This document shows positions 1-9,479 of a DNA stretch of 64,000 nt, one piece after another. The notes beneath the pieces were generated by a model. It did not search any database, had not been told where the DNA came from, and was given only the letters and a program-made list of their open reading frames with translations. The DNA comes from Lactobacillus sp. S2-2. Lineage in GTDB: Bacteria; Bacillota; Bacilli; Lactobacillales; Lactobacillaceae. Where the stretch lies: NCBI RefSeq assembly GCF_021698855.1, contig NZ_WWFA01000011.1, forward strand, positions 62,001 to 126,000, given 5' to 3'. Position 1 is the stretch's first letter. Each line of letters starts with the position of its first letter. The translations under genes were made by a program, and so were the position numbers.

Positions 1-963
1 GCTGATATTGTTGCTAATGCAGGACAATTAGGTGCTGTTACAATTGCTACTAATATGGCAGGTCGAGGTACTGATATTAAATTAGGTGCTGGAGTTGTTA
101 AAGTTGGTGGTTTAGCAGTTATTGGTACTGAACGTCATGAATCAAGACGTATTGATAATCAACTTCGAGGAAGATCTGGTAGACAAGGTGATCCAGGTTG
201 GTCACAATTTTATCTTTCTCTTGAAGATGATTTAATGAAGCGTTTTGGATCTGAAAAAATTAAAGGTATTTTACAATCAATGCGTGTTGAAGGTGAAGAT
301 GCTGTAATTAGAAGTAAGATGATTACTAAACAAGTTGAATCAGCTCAAAAACGTGTTGAAGGTAATAACTATGATTCAAGAAAAAATGTTTTAAAATATG
401 ATGATGTTATGCGTCAACAAAGAGATGTTATTTATGGTGAAAGATCACAAGTGATTGATGAACAAGATTCATTGAAATGGGTAATTATTCCAATGATTAA
501 GAATACAGTTAATCAAATAGTTGATCTTCATACTCAAGGATCAAAAGAAGATTGGGATTTAAGTACAATTTTAGATTTTGCAATTACATCAATTGCAAAT
601 CCAGATCAAATTGGTCTTGATGATTTGAAAGATAAAAGTGCTGATGAAATTAAATCAACTTTAATGGATATTGTTGAAAAAGTATATGAAGAAAAGACTT
701 CTCAACTTCCTGATAAAGAACAAATTTTAGAATTTGAAAAAGTTGTTGTTTTAAGAGCAGTGGATGCACACTGGACTGATCATATTGATGCAATGGACCA
801 ATTACGTCAATCAATCGGTTTAAGAGGTTATGGACAATTAAATCCACTAGTTGAGTATACTGAAGAAGGATTTAAAATGTTTGAAGAAATGATTTCAGAT
901 ATTGATTACGATGTGACAAGATTGTTTATGAAGGCTGAAATTAGACAAAATATTCAAAGATAA
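1..963 (+). CDS. secA: Preprotein translocase ATPase SecA, C-terminal part (5' end outside window)
   Basis: SecA is the ATP-driven motor that pushes unfolded precursors through the SecYEG channel at the membrane. The frame is open from base 1, so the first about 450 to 480 residues lie upstream. Visible are helicase motif V ([10 protein letters not shown], residues about 17-26) and motif VI ([13 protein letters not shown], about 55-67), then the helical wing/scaffold region. It ends [11 protein letters not shown] without the cysteine-rich zinc tail of many SecAs; I recall other lactobacilli also lacking it, but have not checked. prfB follows after a terminator. Confidence 0.97.
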   Translation, partial: ADIVANAGQLGAVTIATNMAGRGTDIKLGAGVVKVGGLAVIGTERHESRRIDNQLRGRSGRQGDPGWSQFYLSLEDDLMKRFGSEKIKGILQSMRVEGEDAVIRSKMITKQVESAQKRVEGNNYDSRKNVLKYDDVMRQQRDVIYGERSQVIDEQDSLKWVIIPMIKNTVNQIVDLHTQGSKEDWDLSTILDFAITSIANPDQIGLDDLKDKSADEIKSTLMDIVEKVYEEKTSQLPDKEQILEFEKVVVLRAVDAHWTDHIDAMDQLRQSIGLRGYGQLNPLVEYTEEGFKMFEEMISDIDYDVTRLFMKAEIRQNIQR

Positions 964-971
964 TAAAATTT

Positions 972-1000
972 GAGTTCTTATAAAAAAGGACTCTTTTTTT
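972..1000 (+). terminator. Intrinsic terminator after secA
   Basis: Six-pair stem GAGTTC/GGACTC (one G-U pair) at 972-977 and 988-993, followed by a T tract. It separates secA from prfB. Confidence 0.75.
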
Positions 1001-1022
1001 ATATTTATATGAGGTGATAATA

Positions 1023-2139
1023 ATGGAATTGAATGAAGTACAAAATGATATTAATCAAATGAAAGATGAAATTAATAAGTTTAGGGGGTCTCTTTGACTT
1101 AGATGCCTTATCTGAAGAAATAGCTCTAAATGAATCAAAAATGGCAGAACCAGACTTTTGGAATGATAATATAGCGGCTAAATCAGTGATTGATCAAAAT
1201 AATATTTTAAAAGATAAATTTGATAATTTTAACCAGTTAGTTAATGCAATTGATGATTTAGAAGTTAATTTAGAATTGTTAAAAGAAGATAATGATGAAA
1301 GTTTGGCTAATGAATTAACTGAAAATATTCAACTGGTGAAAAAACAATTAGATAATTATCGTCTAAAATTATTATTAGATGGTAAGTATGATGGTAATAA
1401 TGCAATTTTAGAAATTCATCCTGGAGCAGGTGGAACCGAATCACAGGATTGGGGAGCAATGCTTTATCGTATGTATAGTCGTTGGAGTGAACAAAATGAT
1501 TTCGAATTAGAAGTTTTGGATTATCAAAGTGGTGATGTTGCTGGATTATCAAGTGTTTATTTGTTGATTAAAGGACAAAATGCATATGGATATTTAAAAT
1601 CAGAAAAAGGGGTTCATCGATTAGTTAGGATTTCACCATTTGATTCGGCCGGTCGACGTCATACTTCTTTTGCTTCAATTGATGTAATGCCAGAATTAGA
1701 TGAAAATGTTGACATAGAGATTAACTCAGATGATTTAAAAGTAGATGTATATCGTGCAAGTGGAGCAGGAGGTCAACATGTTAATAAAACTTCATCAGCA
1801 GTTAGAATAACTCATATACCAACTGGAGTTGTAGTTGCTTCTCAAGCACAACGTTCACAATTACAAAATCGAGAAACTGCAATGAATATGTTAAAATCCA
1901 AGTTGTATGAATTAGAAGAAGAAAAGAAAGCGAAAGAAAAAGCTGAATTAGAAGGCGATCAATTAGAAATAGGGTGGGGATCACAAATTAGGTCATATGT
2001 TTTTCATCCATATTCAATGGTTAAAGATCATCGCACAAATTTTGAAACTGGAAATATTCAAAGTGTGATGGATGGTAATATTAATTCTTTTATTCTTTCA
2101 TATTTACAATGGAATTTAAGTAAAAGTAATCCAATTTAA
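1023..2139 (+). CDS. prfB: Peptide chain release factor 2, made by programmed +1 frameshift
   Basis: RF2 reads UGA and UAA stop codons and triggers peptide release. Translation starts at ATG 1023 behind GAGGTGAT. The first 24 codons end at an in-frame TGA (1095-1097); a +1 shift skips T1095 and continues at GAC 1096, giving join(1023..1094,1096..2139), 371 residues, a normal RF2 length. The shift site has the internal Shine-Dalgarno AGGGGG (1083-1088) and CTTTGAC (1092-1098), as in other RF2 genes. Downstream are the RF2-specific SPF tripeptide (RISPFDSAGRRH) and the catalytic GGQ (SGAGGQHVNKT). Low RF2 slows termination at TGA and so favours the shift (known autoregulation). Confidence 0.97.
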
Positions 2140-2154
2140 CGGTGAGGTAAAGTA

Positions 2155-3297
2155 ATGAATATAATTTTTGGAATCATTTTTTTCTTGTGTCAGCCATTGA
2201 TATGGTTAGGAATAATTATAAATTTAGTTAAAAAAAATAGACGTTTAAAATATGAAAGAGTACATTTTAGATCTTTAATTAATTCTAATTATTCAGAAAA
2301 TAAAATTTTTATATTTAGTTTTTTAATGTTCGGAATAGTTGGATCATTAATATCATATTTTTTAGTTTTAAAATTATCGGTTCCGATAATTTTAATTTGT
2401 GAAGCTATTGCTATAGTAGTTTTATTAATTCCCTATAATTTATTTGCTAGTTTTGCAATATTTATACCAATTATGCTTTTTCTTATTTTTGATTTATTTG
2501 TAACTAAAACATCTTATCATTTTAATTTTGTAAATAGTTTCAGTTTGATTGATAGTAATAGTTTATTACTTTTAATAACTTTATTTATTTTGTTTACAGG
2601 AATATTTTTGTATTTTAATCGAAATGCAATTACTCCCAAAATAAAAATTAATCGACGTGGAAATCGATTTAGTGGATTAGAGTTTAATAATTTTACAATT
2701 TTCCCATTATTATTATTTATTCCAAGTAATGTTTTAGGTGATTTTATTTCAGTTGTTCCTTCGATTGATATTGGTGGGCATAAATTTACGATGATTTTAT
2801 TTCCAGTGTTAATTGGATTTAAATTAATTTCTTTTAAATTTTTAACTAATGAAATTTTAAAGCGATATGCTAAACAATTAATTGTTTTAGCAGGGTTGGG
2901 AATTGTATTTTTAATTGTTGGTAAATTTTATAGTCCAATTTTGATACCAGCTATTATAATTATGATTTGTTTATACATTTTTACTTACTATCAATTAAAG
3001 GGTAAGAATTATGCAAATCCAGCTTATATTGAAGAAGCAATTGATGGTGTTAGAATCGTTGCTATAAGACCCAATACACCTGCTGCTAAAATGAAATTAA
3101 AACCAGGTGATTTGATTAGAGAAGTTAATGGAATGATAGTTAAAAATGATGATGATATGTATAAAGCGTTACAGCTTAATCCAACTTATTGTCATTTGAA
3201 AATTCAAACTAGAAAAGAAAGACTTGAAATTAAAGAAACAGCAATTTTTTCTGACTCTCCTCATGAGATTGGAATTGTAATGTTTAATAATAAATAA
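2155..3297 (+). CDS. Polytopic membrane protein with C-terminal PDZ domain, MinJ-like
   Basis: 380 residues. About eight hydrophobic segments span residues 1-280, followed by a PDZ domain (about 290-360) with the carboxylate-loop region and PGDLIREVNG. Length, topology and position beside secA-prfB resemble Bacillus MinJ (YvjD), which links DivIVA at the cell pole to the division regulator MinD. That role is inferred from architecture and neighbourhood, since no Min gene lies in the window. Start ATG 2155 follows GGTGAGG. It lies 15 bases after prfB with no terminator between them, so the two are probably co-transcribed. In many lactobacilli ftsE-ftsX follows prfB (from memory); it is absent here. 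Confidence 0.75.
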   Translation: MNIIFGIIFFLCQPLIWLGIIINLVKKNRRLKYERVHFRSLINSNYSENKIFIFSFLMFGIVGSLISYFLVLKLSVPIILICEAIAIVVLLIPYNLFASFAIFIPIMLFLIFDLFVTKTSYHFNFVNSFSLIDSNSLLLLITLFILFTGIFLYFNRNAITPKIKINRRGNRFSGLEFNNFTIFPLLLFIPSNVLGDFISVVPSIDIGGHKFTMILFPVLIGFKLISFKFLTNEILKRYAKQLIVLAGLGIVFLIVGKFYSPILIPAIIIMICLYIFTYYQLKGKNYANPAYIEEAIDGVRIVAIRPNTPAAKMKLKPGDLIREVNGMIVKNDDDMYKALQLNPTYCHLKIQTRKERLEIKETAIFSDSPHEIGIVMFNNK

Positions 3298-3310
3298 AAA
3301 ATTTATAAAA

Positions 3311-3343
3311 AACAGCCTAAATATTGATTTAGACTGTTTTTTT
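3311..3343 (+). terminator. Intrinsic terminator
   Basis: Stem AACAGcCTAAAT / ATTTAGaCTGTT with a single C-A mismatch and a four-base loop, followed by a T run. It ends the prfB-minJ-like unit. Confidence 0.8.
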
Positions 3344-3383
3344 GGATAAAGTAATATCAAATAATGATTAAGAGGAGCTAAAA

Positions 3384-3701
3384 ATGAAAAAGAAATTATA
3401 CAGATCTTCACAAAATAGAATTATAGCAGGAGTATTTGGTGGACTCGGTGAATATTTTAATCTTAGTGCCTTCTGGTTAAGAATTATATTTCTAGTTTTA
3501 ATAGTTTTACCAATATTTACAATGCCTATCGCAATCTTATTTTATATTTTAATGGTAATTATTGTACCAACAAAAGAAACTGAAAGCTTTTATCAATATT
3601 TTAAAAATGATGGATCAAATAATAATGAAAAGAAAAAAGAAGATATAAAAGATGGACGTAAAATTTTACATGATGTAGAAGAACATGATACTAAAAAGTA
3701 A
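3384..3701 (+). CDS. PspC domain membrane protein
   Basis: 105 residues with the PspC signature near the N-terminus (AGVFGGLGEYF, about 16-26), one long hydrophobic hairpin (about 30-63) and a charged K/E/D-rich tail (66-105). PspC proteins sit in the membrane and take part in envelope-stress responses (phage-shock or Lia type). It starts at ATG 3384 behind AGAGGAG and lies 9 bases before a YvlD-like gene. The DUF4097 partner often found beside this pair lies far away, at 45671-46612. Confidence 0.88.
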   Translation: MKKKLYRSSQNRIIAGVFGGLGEYFNLSAFWLRIIFLVLIVLPIFTMPIAILFYILMVIIVPTKETESFYQYFKNDGSNNNEKKKEDIKDGRKILHDVEEHDTKK

Positions 3702-3710
3702 GGTGATTTA

Positions 3711-4055
3711 ATGAAATTTTTATCTAGACTTATTATTAATACATTGCTATTTATTGCATTAGCTGGATTTTTTCCAAATAATTTTTATATTGAAAATTTA
3801 TGGTTTGCTTTAATAGGGGCTTTTATCCTAACCTTTCTAACTTTATTTATAAAGCCAATTATTTCACTATTTTTATTACCGTTTAATATTTTAACTTTTG
3901 GAATTGTTGGTATTCTAGTTAATTCAATGATGCTTAATATAACAGCTAATTTAATTGGTGATTCTTTTCAATTTAGTTCATTTGGATTTATCATTTTTGT
4001 TTCACTAATTATGTCATTTTGTAATTATGTTATCATTAGTTACTTAAAAATTTAA
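3711..4055 (+). CDS. Phage holin family 4 / YvlD-like membrane protein
   Basis: 114 residues with four hydrophobic helices and the conserved region FIKPIISLFLLPFNILTFG (about 46-64), typical of the YvlD family. Despite the family name it is a chromosomal membrane protein, not a phage holin, and its function is not well defined. It is co-directional with the pspC gene (9-base gap) and is followed after 34 bases by hprK. Confidence 0.85.
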   Translation: MKFLSRLIINTLLFIALAGFFPNNFYIENLWFALIGAFILTFLTLFIKPIISLFLLPFNILTFGIVGILVNSMMLNITANLIGDSFQFSSFGFIIFVSLIMSFCNYVIISYLKI

Positions 4056-4089
4056 ATAATGATATTATTACTGGTAAAGGAGAAATCTT

Positions 4090-5043
4090 ATGACAAGAAA
4101 TATTAATGTGAAAGATTTAATTGAAAATACACAATTAAGTGTTTTTTTTGGTGAAGATTATCTTGATCGAAAAATTACTACAAGTGATATTTCAAGACCA
4201 GGATTAGAGTTGACTGGATATTTTAATTATTATCCAGCTAAGAGAATTCAATTATTGGGAATTACTGAAACTTCATTTGCTAAAGGAATGGATAGTGATG
4301 AATTGACTAGAGTGATGCATGAAATGTGTCAACCAGAAACGCCAGCTTTTGTTATATCAACTCAATTAGAACCACCAGAAGAGTTAATAGAGGCAGCAAA
4401 AGAAAATCAAATTCCTATTCTGGGATCTAAATTAACTACTTCAAGAATTTTAAGTAATATGACAAATTATTTGGAAGCTAATCTTGCCGAAAGATTATCA
4501 ATTCATGGTGTTTTAGTAGATGTATATGGTATTGGTGTTATTATTACTGGCGATTCTGGAATCGGTAAAAGTGAAACAGCACTTGAATTGGTAAAAAGAG
4601 GACATCGATTAATTGCTGATGATCGAGTTGAAGTATTCCAGCAAAATGAACAAAGATTAATTGGACAAGCTCCTGAAATTTTGAAACATCTACTTGAAAT
4701 TAGAGGTATTGGAATTATTGATGTTATGAATTTATTTGGTGCTGGATCAGTTAGAAGTCACAGTAAAGTAGATCTTATTGTTCACCTAGAAGATTGGAAA
4801 CCTGATGCACCATATGATCGTTTAGGTAGTGACAGTGAAACAGTTAAATTCTTTGATGTGGAAGTTAAGAAATTGAATATTCCAGTTAAACCTGGGCGTA
4901 ATTTAGCAATTATTATTGAAGCTGCAGCAATGAATACTAGATCTAAATCAATGGGTTATGATGCTACTAAAGTGTTTGATCAAAATTTAGATAAATTAAT
5001 AAAGAAACATTCATCAAAACCAGATGATAAAAATAATAATTAG
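4090..5043 (+). CDS. hprK: HPr kinase/phosphorylase
   Basis: 317 residues, the usual length. The enzyme phosphorylates and dephosphorylates Ser46 of the PTS carrier HPr and so drives CcpA-dependent catabolite repression. Visible are the catalytic His139 ([11 protein letters not shown]), the Walker A loop GDSGIGKS (154-161), the conserved [11 protein letters not shown], and the HPrK signature [13 protein letters not shown] 4090 follows AAAGGAG. lgt starts 11 bases after its stop, giving the hprK-lgt pair common in Firmicutes. Confidence 0.97.
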   Translation: MTRNINVKDLIENTQLSVFFGEDYLDRKITTSDISRPGLELTGYFNYYPAKRIQLLGITETSFAKGMDSDELTRVMHEMCQPETPAFVISTQLEPPEELIEAAKENQIPILGSKLTTSRILSNMTNYLEANLAERLSIHGVLVDVYGIGVIITGDSGIGKSETALELVKRGHRLIADDRVEVFQQNEQRLIGQAPEILKHLLEIRGIGIIDVMNLFGAGSVRSHSKVDLIVHLEDWKPDAPYDRLGSDSETVKFFDVEVKKLNIPVKPGRNLAIIIEAAAMNTRSKSMGYDATKVFDQNLDKLIKKHSSKPDDKNNN

Positions 5044-5054
5044 GGAGATTACAA

Positions 5055-5867
5055 TTGTTTGACTTTTTAGTTTTAAATCCAATTGCGTTAAAATTTGGAC
5101 CTTTAAGTGTTCATTGGTATGGTATATTTATAGCATTAGCGGTTGTTTTAGCAACTTATTTAGCAATTAAAGAAGCAAAAAGAAAAAATATTAGTGAAGA
5201 TACAATTTATGATATTATTCTTTATTCAATTCCAGTTGCAATTATTTCTGCAAGAATTTATTATGTTGTATTTCAATGGTCTTATTATAAAAATCATTTA
5301 AATGAGATTATTAAAGTATGGGATGGTGGAATTGCAATTTATGGTGGATTAATTGGTTCTGGTTTTGTAATTTGGTATTATTGTAAAAGAAAGAATATTT
5401 CTATTTGGGATATTTTCGATATAGCTGCTCCAACAGTTATTTTGGCTCAGGGAATTGGACGATGGGGAAACTTTATGAATCAAGAAGCTTTTGGTGCAAT
5501 TACAAATCTTCATTTTTTACAAAGTTTACATCTTCCTAATTTTATTATTAATCAAATGTTTATTTCAGGAGCATATCGACAACCAACTTTTTTATATGAA
5601 TCTTTATGGGATATTTTAGGATTTATTATTTTAATTGCTTTAAGACATAGAAAGCATTTATTTAAAAAAGGTGAGGTATTTTTCAGTTATATAATGTGGT
5701 ATTCATTTGGTAGATTTTTTATTGAAGGAATGAGAACTGATAGTTTAATGTTATTTGATACAATCAGAGTGTCACAACTTTTATCAATTATTTTATTTTT
5801 TGGTGCTTTAATAAGTATTTTTTACCGTAGAAAAAATAAAGCTTTAGATTGGTATTATGATAAATAG
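5055..5867 (+). CDS. lgt: Prolipoprotein diacylglyceryl transferase
   Basis: 270 residues, several membrane helices. Lgt attaches diacylglycerol from phosphatidylglycerol to the lipobox cysteine of prolipoproteins. The family signature [13 protein letters not shown] is at 135-147, and HWYG is at about 20-23. The start is TTG 5055 behind GGGAGA, the only plausible start near the conserved N-terminus. It is translationally close to hprK. Confidence 0.96.
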   Translation: MFDFLVLNPIALKFGPLSVHWYGIFIALAVVLATYLAIKEAKRKNISEDTIYDIILYSIPVAIISARIYYVVFQWSYYKNHLNEIIKVWDGGIAIYGGLIGSGFVIWYYCKRKNISIWDIFDIAAPTVILAQGIGRWGNFMNQEAFGAITNLHFLQSLHLPNFIINQMFISGAYRQPTFLYESLWDILGFIILIALRHRKHLFKKGEVFFSYIMWYSFGRFFIEGMRTDSLMLFDTIRVSQLLSIILFFGALISIFYRRKNKALDWYYDK

Positions 5868-5895
5868 TAATAGTATTATATGAGGAGAATTATTA

Positions 5896-6912
5896 ATGTC
5901 AGATAAAATTGCAGTTTTAGGTGCTGGATCATGGGGTAGCATGTTAGCAGAAATTCTTGTTGAAAACGGGAATGAAGTTATGATTTGGTCTAGAAATAAA
6001 GAACAAGTAGATGAAATTAATCAAAAACATACTAATTTAAAATATTTAAAAGATTATACTTTTTCTGATAAATTAGTTGCAACATTAGATAAAAAAGAAG
6101 CTATTCGAGATGCAGATGATATTTTGTTTATTGTTCCTTCTCAAGCAACAAGATTAGTAGCAAAAGAAGTAAATGAAATTTTGAATAGTATGGATAAGAA
6201 ACCTTATATTATTCATGGTAGTAAAGGAATTGAGAAGAATACTTATAAAAGAATTTCTGAAGTATTACAAGAAGAAATCTCTGAAAATAATCGTAAAACA
6301 GTTTCTGTTATTTCTGGTCCCAGTCAAGCTGAAGGAGTAGCTAAACACGATGTTACGCTTGTTACTGCTGCAAACGAGGATCATGATTCATCTAAGCATT
6401 TCCAAGAACTTTTTCTTAATGATTATTTTAGAGTTTATACTAATACAGACATTATTGGTGTGGAAATTGGTGGAGCATTGAAAAATATAATTGCTTTAGG
6501 AGCCGGAGCATTATATGCATTAGGTTATGGAGATAATGCTAAAGCTGCATTGATGACTCGTGGTCTAGCTGAAATTTCTAGATTAGGAGTATCATTTGGA
6601 GCGGATCCATTAACATTTACAGGGTTATCTGGTGTTGGTGATATAATTGTTACTGCAACTAGTCAGGATTCTAGAAATTGGCGTGCAGGATACCAACTAG
6701 GATCAGGTAAAACTTTAGATGATGTTGTTGAAAATATGGGAATGGTAATTGAAGGAATTGCAACAAGTGAAGCTGCTTACGAATTATCACAAAAAAGAGG
6801 CGTTGATATGCCCATTACTACTGCTATTCACATGGTTTTAAATAATCAATCAACAGTTCCTGAAGCAATTGAGAAGTTAATGGCCAGAGAAGGTCGTGCA
6901 GAAATCGGATAA
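5896..6912 (+). CDS. gpsA: Glycerol-3-phosphate dehydrogenase (NAD(P)+)
   Basis: 338 residues. It makes sn-glycerol 3-phosphate from dihydroxyacetone phosphate for phospholipid and teichoic acid synthesis. The N-terminal nucleotide-binding loop LGAGSWGSMLA (8-18) and the catalytic Lys in GGALKNIIALGAG (about 193-205) are present. ATG 5896 follows TGAGGAG. It sits in the lgt-gpsA-galU run, consistent with envelope lipid and polymer supply. Confidence 0.97.
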   Translation: MSDKIAVLGAGSWGSMLAEILVENGNEVMIWSRNKEQVDEINQKHTNLKYLKDYTFSDKLVATLDKKEAIRDADDILFIVPSQATRLVAKEVNEILNSMDKKPYIIHGSKGIEKNTYKRISEVLQEEISENNRKTVSVISGPSQAEGVAKHDVTLVTAANEDHDSSKHFQELFLNDYFRVYTNTDIIGVEIGGALKNIIALGAGALYALGYGDNAKAALMTRGLAEISRLGVSFGADPLTFTGLSGVGDIIVTATSQDSRNWRAGYQLGSGKTLDDVVENMGMVIEGIATSEAAYELSQKRGVDMPITTAIHMVLNNQSTVPEAIEKLMAREGRAEIG

Positions 6913-6937
6913 ATATTTTTCGTTAGGAGATACATAA

Positions 6938-7816
6938 ATGAAAAAAGTTACAAAAGCAGTTATACCTGCTGCTGGTTTAGGTACACGTTTTTTACCAGCG
7001 ACAAAAGCTTTGCCTAAAGAAATGTTACCAGTTGTTGATACTCCAACAATCCAATATATTGTTGATGAAGCACAAAAATCTGGTATTGAAGATATAGTGA
7101 TTGTAATTGGTAAAGGAAAAAGATCGATTGAAGATCATTTCGATTCTAATGTTATGCTAGAAGATAATTTAGAAAAAAAAGGAAAACTAGAATTATTAGA
7201 TTCAATTAAAAAAACAAATAATATGAATATTTATTTCATAAGACAATCATATCCAAGAGGTCTTGGAGATGCAGTTTTAACTGCACGTAGTTTCATTGGT
7301 GATGAACCATTTGTAGTTATGCTAGGTGATGATTTAATGAAAAGTAAAGTTCCATTGACAAAACAATTAATGGATAGCTATGAAAAAACTGGAAATTCAA
7401 CTTTATCAGTTATGCGAGTACCACATGATGATACATCTAAATATGGTGTGATTGATCCTGAAAGTAAAATTGATGAGGGATTATATAATGTTAATAGTTT
7501 TGTTGAAAAACCTAATCCAGATGATGCTCCAAGCGATTTAGCAATTATTGGTAGATATTTATTAACTCCTGAAATTTTTGATATTTTAAAGAAAACTAAA
7601 CCAGGCAAAGGTAACGAAATTCAATTAACTGATGCGATTAATACTTTAAATCAAACGCAAAGGGTTTCAGCATATGAATTTACTGGTAATCGATATGATA
7701 CAGGTAATAAGTTAAGTTGGTTAGAAACAAATATTGAATTTGGATTAAATCGTCCAAGTATAAAAGAAGAACTAAAGCAATATATTAAAGATTTAGCAAA
7801 TAGTTTTGATAATTAA
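6938..7816 (+). CDS. galU: UTP-glucose-1-phosphate uridylyltransferase
   Basis: 292 residues. It makes UDP-glucose from UTP and glucose 1-phosphate, used for glycolipids, teichoic acid glucosylation and galactose metabolism. The nucleotidyltransferase loop [16 protein letters not shown] (13-28) and [10 protein letters not shown] (about 190) mark the GalU family. ATG 6938 follows TTAGGAGA, 25 bases after gpsA. A terminator at 7815-7842 ends the operon. Confidence 0.97.
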   Translation: MKKVTKAVIPAAGLGTRFLPATKALPKEMLPVVDTPTIQYIVDEAQKSGIEDIVIVIGKGKRSIEDHFDSNVMLEDNLEKKGKLELLDSIKKTNNMNIYFIRQSYPRGLGDAVLTARSFIGDEPFVVMLGDDLMKSKVPLTKQLMDSYEKTGNSTLSVMRVPHDDTSKYGVIDPESKIDEGLYNVNSFVEKPNPDDAPSDLAIIGRYLLTPEIFDILKKTKPGKGNEIQLTDAINTLNQTQRVSAYEFTGNRYDTGNKLSWLETNIEFGLNRPSIKEELKQYIKDLANSFDN

Positions 7817-7842
7817 TTCTAGTAATTAACTAGAATTTTTTT
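7815..7842 (+). terminator. Intrinsic terminator after galU
   Basis: Perfect nine-pair stem AATTCTAGT/ACTAGAATT (7815-7823, 7829-7837) with a five-base loop and a T run. It overlaps the galU stop codon. Confidence 0.85.
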
Positions 7843-7918
7843 ATTTGATCAAAACACTAAACTTTTGTAAGTGAATGTGTTATTATAATGTATAAATATA
7901 AAGAAGAGGGTGTTGGCA

Positions 7919-8419
7919 ATTAAAATTAAATTAAATAATAATCCAGTATCATGGTTAACTGGGAAAAAACAGCCAAATGTGGGTGATTATCTTCCTGAGT
8001 TTAAATTGACTAACTTTGAAAATACAATTATTAGTAATAATGATTTAAAAGGTAAAAAAACTTTAATTAGTGTTGTACCTGATTTAGATACTGATATATG
8101 TAGTTTGGAAACTAAAAAATTTAATGAAACAGCAGATAAATATAAAGATATTAATTTTATTACAGTTTCAAATAATCCGGTTGAATTTCAAAAAAATTGG
8201 TGTGCAGCCAATAACGTAAATAATATGGAAATCTTTTCAGATGTAATGGGTGATTTTGGAAAGGCAATGAATTTATATATTCCACTTTTTAAACATCTTG
8301 CAAGAGTTGTTTATGTTACTGATGAAGAAGGTAAAATTATTTATTGTCAACCAGTTAAAGAAATTGCTAGTGAACCAGATTATGATTCTGTAACTCAAGC
8401 TTTAAATAATATTATGTAA
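7919..8419 (+). CDS. tpx: Thiol peroxidase Tpx, probable ATT start
   Basis: Reduces hydroperoxides using thioredoxin. Peroxidatic Cys (DLDTDICSLETKKF) and resolving Cys (QKNWCAANN) are both present, followed by DFGKAM and LARVVYV. From ATT 7919 the protein is 166 residues and the two cysteines are Cys61 and Cys95, the E. coli Tpx numbering; the N-terminus KIKLNNNPV then matches the family. The best Shine-Dalgarno, GAGGG (7906-7910), lies 8 bases before this ATT. GTG 7910 overlaps the Shine-Dalgarno and TTG 7913 is only 2 bases from it. The exact start is inferred. It lies 16 bases before trxB, which supplies its reductant. Confidence 0.93.
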   Translation: MKIKLNNNPVSWLTGKKQPNVGDYLPEFKLTNFENTIISNNDLKGKKTLISVVPDLDTDICSLETKKFNETADKYKDINFITVSNNPVEFQKNWCAANNVNNMEIFSDVMGDFGKAMNLYIPLFKHLARVVYVTDEEGKIIYCQPVKEIASEPDYDSVTQALNNIM

Positions 8420-8435
8420 GGATAGGGGAATCATT

Positions 8436-9368
8436 ATGGAAGAATTAAAAGAATACGATGTAATTGTCATTGGTTCTGGTCCAGCTGGTATGACTTCTGC
8501 TTTGTATGCTTCAAGATCTGGACTAAGTGTAGTTATGCTTGATCGTGGTATTTATGGTGGTCAAATGAATAATACTGCTGAAATTGAAAACTATCCGGGG
8601 TTTGAAAGTGTTTTGGGACCAGATTTATCTAAAAAAATGTATGATAGTTCCACTCAATTTGGTGCACAATATGCATTTGGCACAGTTAAAGACATCGAAG
8701 TAAATGATGATTATAAAATCGTTAAAACTGATTCAGGTGATTATAAAGCACCAGTTGTTATAATTGCGAGTGGTTCTGAATATCGTAAATTAGGTGTTAC
8801 TGGTGAAGAAGAATACAGTGGTAAAGGTGTTTCGTACTGTGCTGTTTGTGATGGTGCTTTCTTTAAAGGGCAAGATGTAGTAGTTGTTGGTGGTGGTGAT
8901 TCTGCAATCGAAGAATCAACTTATTTAGCTAACTTAGTCAACCATGTTACAGTTATTCATCGTCGTGACCAATTAAAAGCACAAAAAATTCTTCAAGAAC
9001 GTGCCTTAAAAAATGATAAAATCAGTTTTGTTTGGGATAGTAATGTTGAAGAAATAAAAGGTGACAATCAAAAAATTTCTGGTGTTAAAATAATTAATAA
9101 TAAAACTAATGAAGAAAGTTTTATTGATGCTGCCGGAGTTTTTATTTATGTAGGTATTTTACCAATGACAGAATCATTTAAGTCTTTGAATATTACTGAT
9201 GAAAATGGTTGGATTAAAACTAATGATCAAATGGAAACCGATGTTCCTGGAATTTTTGCAGTCGGTGATGTTAGAGAAAAGAAATTAAGACAAGTAACCA
9301 CTGCAGTTGGTGATGGTGGAATTGCTGGTCAAAAAGCCTTTGAATATATTGAAGCACATAAAAATTAG
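8436..9368 (+). CDS. trxB: Thioredoxin reductase (NADPH)
   Basis: 310 residues, a FAD enzyme that reduces thioredoxin with NADPH. The FAD loop GSGPAG (13-18), the redox pair CAVC (135-138), the NADPH loop VGGGDSAIEE and the C-terminal FAD contact GIFAVGDVR are all visible. ATG 8436 follows GGATAGGGG. It is co-transcribed with tpx, forming a small peroxide-defence unit. Confidence 0.97.
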   Translation: MEELKEYDVIVIGSGPAGMTSALYASRSGLSVVMLDRGIYGGQMNNTAEIENYPGFESVLGPDLSKKMYDSSTQFGAQYAFGTVKDIEVNDDYKIVKTDSGDYKAPVVIIASGSEYRKLGVTGEEEYSGKGVSYCAVCDGAFFKGQDVVVVGGGDSAIEESTYLANLVNHVTVIHRRDQLKAQKILQERALKNDKISFVWDSNVEEIKGDNQKISGVKIINNKTNEESFIDAAGVFIYVGILPMTESFKSLNITDENGWIKTNDQMETDVPGIFAVGDVREKKLRQVTTAVGDGGIAGQKAFEYIEAHKN

Positions 9369-9381
9369 ACATTAAATTTTA

Positions 9382-9406
9382 AGAATGTATGTTCGTGTGA
9401 TAAAAT
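9382..9406 (+). promoter_or_regulatory. Putative LexA (SOS) box and extended -10 promoter for uvrBA
   Basis: AGAATGTATGTTCG (9382-9395) matches the Gram-positive LexA/DinR consensus CGAAC-N4-GTTCG at 8 of 10 fixed bases. It directly precedes the extended -10 TGATAAAAT (9398-9406). uvrBA is a classical SOS operon in Firmicutes, so regulation by LexA is expected; binding is inferred. Confidence 0.6.
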
Positions 9407-9420
9407 GAGAATAATTATTA

Positions 9421-9448
9421 GGAAAAGTTAATTACTTTTCCTTTTTTT
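9421..9448 (+). terminator. Hairpin with T run between promoter and uvrB
   Basis: Perfect eight-pair stem GGAAAAGT/ACTTTTCC with a five-base loop and seven Ts. It lies 53 bases after trxB but also downstream of the putative uvrB -10 at 9401-9406. It can serve as the trxB terminator and may also attenuate the short uvrB leader. Confidence 0.75.
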
Positions 9449-9479
9449 GTGAACAAAAAATAAAAGGGGGAAATTTATT

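Noticed and set aside
3711-4055. Prophage remnant suggested by the phage holin family name
   Set aside because: The YvlD family is chromosomal and paired with pspC; no other phage gene is nearby.
7883-7897. PerR-like box at the tpx promoter
   Set aside because: TTATAATGTATAAAT matches only the left half of the PerR consensus; the right half matches about three of seven bases, as expected by chance in AT-rich DNA.
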